The notes below the pieces were generated by a model, which was not told the DNA's origin, did not search any database, and worked only from the letters and a program-made list of their open reading frames with translations. A DNA stretch of 6,744 nt from an uncultured Pseudobdellovibrionaceae bacterium. GTDB taxonomy: Bacteria; Bdellovibrionota; Bdellovibrionia; Bdellovibrionales; Bdellovibrionaceae. Below, piece after piece: positions 6,154-6,744 of this stretch. The stretch's first letter is position 1. Each line of letters opens with the position of its first letter. The translations under genes were made by a program, and so were the position numbers. The DNA lies in the NCBI GenBank assembly GCA_937900305.1, contig CALCCV010000109.1:1-6744 (forward strand). The letters run 5' to 3'.

Positions 6154-6744
6154 TTGAATCTATCGCTAAATCCGGCTTTCTATTTTGCTCGCATGTCTTC
6201 GAAAAACCGACTCTGGGCCTTTAGCACAATCAGTCACCGACTGAGGAGCTTGAAGTTTTTTAAATCTCCATTGGGGTTAAAGCTCAAGAGCCTTCTCAAG
6301 CCTCTTTACAAAACTCTGACAGGACATCAGGAGTGGCAAGCGCAAACCACTCCCGTTGCAGACAGCCCCGCTCAGTTTATCTGGCCACCCGATTGGGGTC
6401 GGAGCGGTGGGCAGCCGCTCTTTTACGTCCATCTGAATCCTAAGGTTTTGCTGGCAGCGGCTTCTCGTTTCCGACTGCGCGTTTTTTTATATTCAGACTT
6501 TTCGGTCAAGGGCCACCACGCTCCTATTTGCGCGCAAATAGACCTCCCCTTCAAGGATTCATCAAGGATTGCAAAAGTTCGTCTCTCGATGCCACTACCA
6601 GAGGGACGATACGTCGCCCAAATTTATGACTCCGAGGACGACGGTGCGATTGCCACTATTGGGCTGCACATCCTCACGCAGGAGTTTGATTACAATAGTT
6701 ACGCCCTTCAGCTGAGAGCAGAGAGAGAGAGCCGCAGCCGCCCG
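6154..6744 (+). CDS. Hypothetical protein, basic N-terminus then beta-rich domain (3' end beyond window)
   Basis: An open frame running off the right edge, 197 codons from TTG 6154 or 184 from ATG 6193; an in-frame TGA at 6115 bounds it. I do not recognise the family. Counting from the ATG, residues 1-45 are rich in Lys/Arg and Leu with few acidic residues, possibly an amphipathic, membrane- or nucleic-acid-contacting segment. Residues ~60-170 alternate short hydrophobic strands and turns (PLFYVHLNP, FRLRVFLYS, GRYVAQIYD, AIATIGLHIL), as in a beta-sandwich. The last ten residues turn into an Arg/Glu/Ser-rich run encoded by a GA repeat. No membrane helix or catalytic motif is visible. It is divergent from the oxygenase and glycosyltransferase genes. 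An N-terminal accessory or carbohydrate-binding domain of a larger glycan enzyme is possible, but this is speculation. Confidence 0.7.
   Translation, partial: MNLSLNPAFYFARMSSKNRLWAFSTISHRLRSLKFFKSPLGLKLKSLLKPLYKTLTGHQEWQAQTTPVADSPAQFIWPPDWGRSGGQPLFYVHLNPKVLLAAASRFRLRVFLYSDFSVKGHHAPICAQIDLPFKDSSRIAKVRLSMPLPEGRYVAQIYDSEDDGAIATIGLHILTQEFDYNSYALQLRAERESRSRP

Noticed and set aside
6720..6731. GA dinucleotide run as a phase-variation switch
   Set aside because: Only five to six units long, at the very edge of the window, and without evidence of an alternative frame; too short to claim slippage.

Overview
The window reads as part of a bacterial surface-polysaccharide or glycan-modification locus. 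Gene starts carry purine-rich Shine-Dalgarno sequences, at least one gene appears to start with TTG, and base composition is close to balanced. This suggests a Gram-negative, possibly deltaproteobacterial or Bdellovibrio-like organism. That guess rests on general style, not on a marker gene, and is weak.

About 72% of the window (4840 down to 1, minus strand) is one uninterrupted reading frame of 1613 codons that runs off the left edge. It encodes a giant modular glycosyltransferase. In order it has ten 38-residue 'NPDV...NPL.HFL..G..EGR.P' repeats, a GT-A (GT2-type) domain, a GT-B (GT4-like) domain with a four-cysteine insert, a second GT4-like domain, and a C-terminal stretch I could not assign that is cut by the window.

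Upstream on the same strand (5891-4968) is a complete 307-residue phytanoyl-CoA-dioxygenase-like Fe(II)/2-oxoglutarate oxygenase with its metal triad and 2OG arginine intact. Between the two genes lies a 93-bp element (4879-4971): 27-bp perfect inverted repeats around a 39-bp core that holds a small hairpin and a T7 tract on the minus strand. It is flanked by TAAG direct repeats. Removing the element and one TAAG copy restores a PhyH stop codon 33 nt before the glycosyltransferase start, so it looks like a small insertion that split a tight two-gene operon at the stop codon. It could also act as a terminator or attenuator.

To the right, a divergent intergenic region of about 260 bp (5892-6153) carries a GC-rich palindrome and a dubious small open frame. 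A plus-strand gene then starts at 6154 (TTG) or 6193 (ATG) and leaves the window open. Its product has a basic N-terminus followed by beta-rich sequence of unknown function.

A likely division of labour is that the glycosyltransferase modules add successive sugars to a surface glycan while the oxygenase hydroxylates a lipid, sugar or other small precursor. The substrate link is inference from neighbourhood only.
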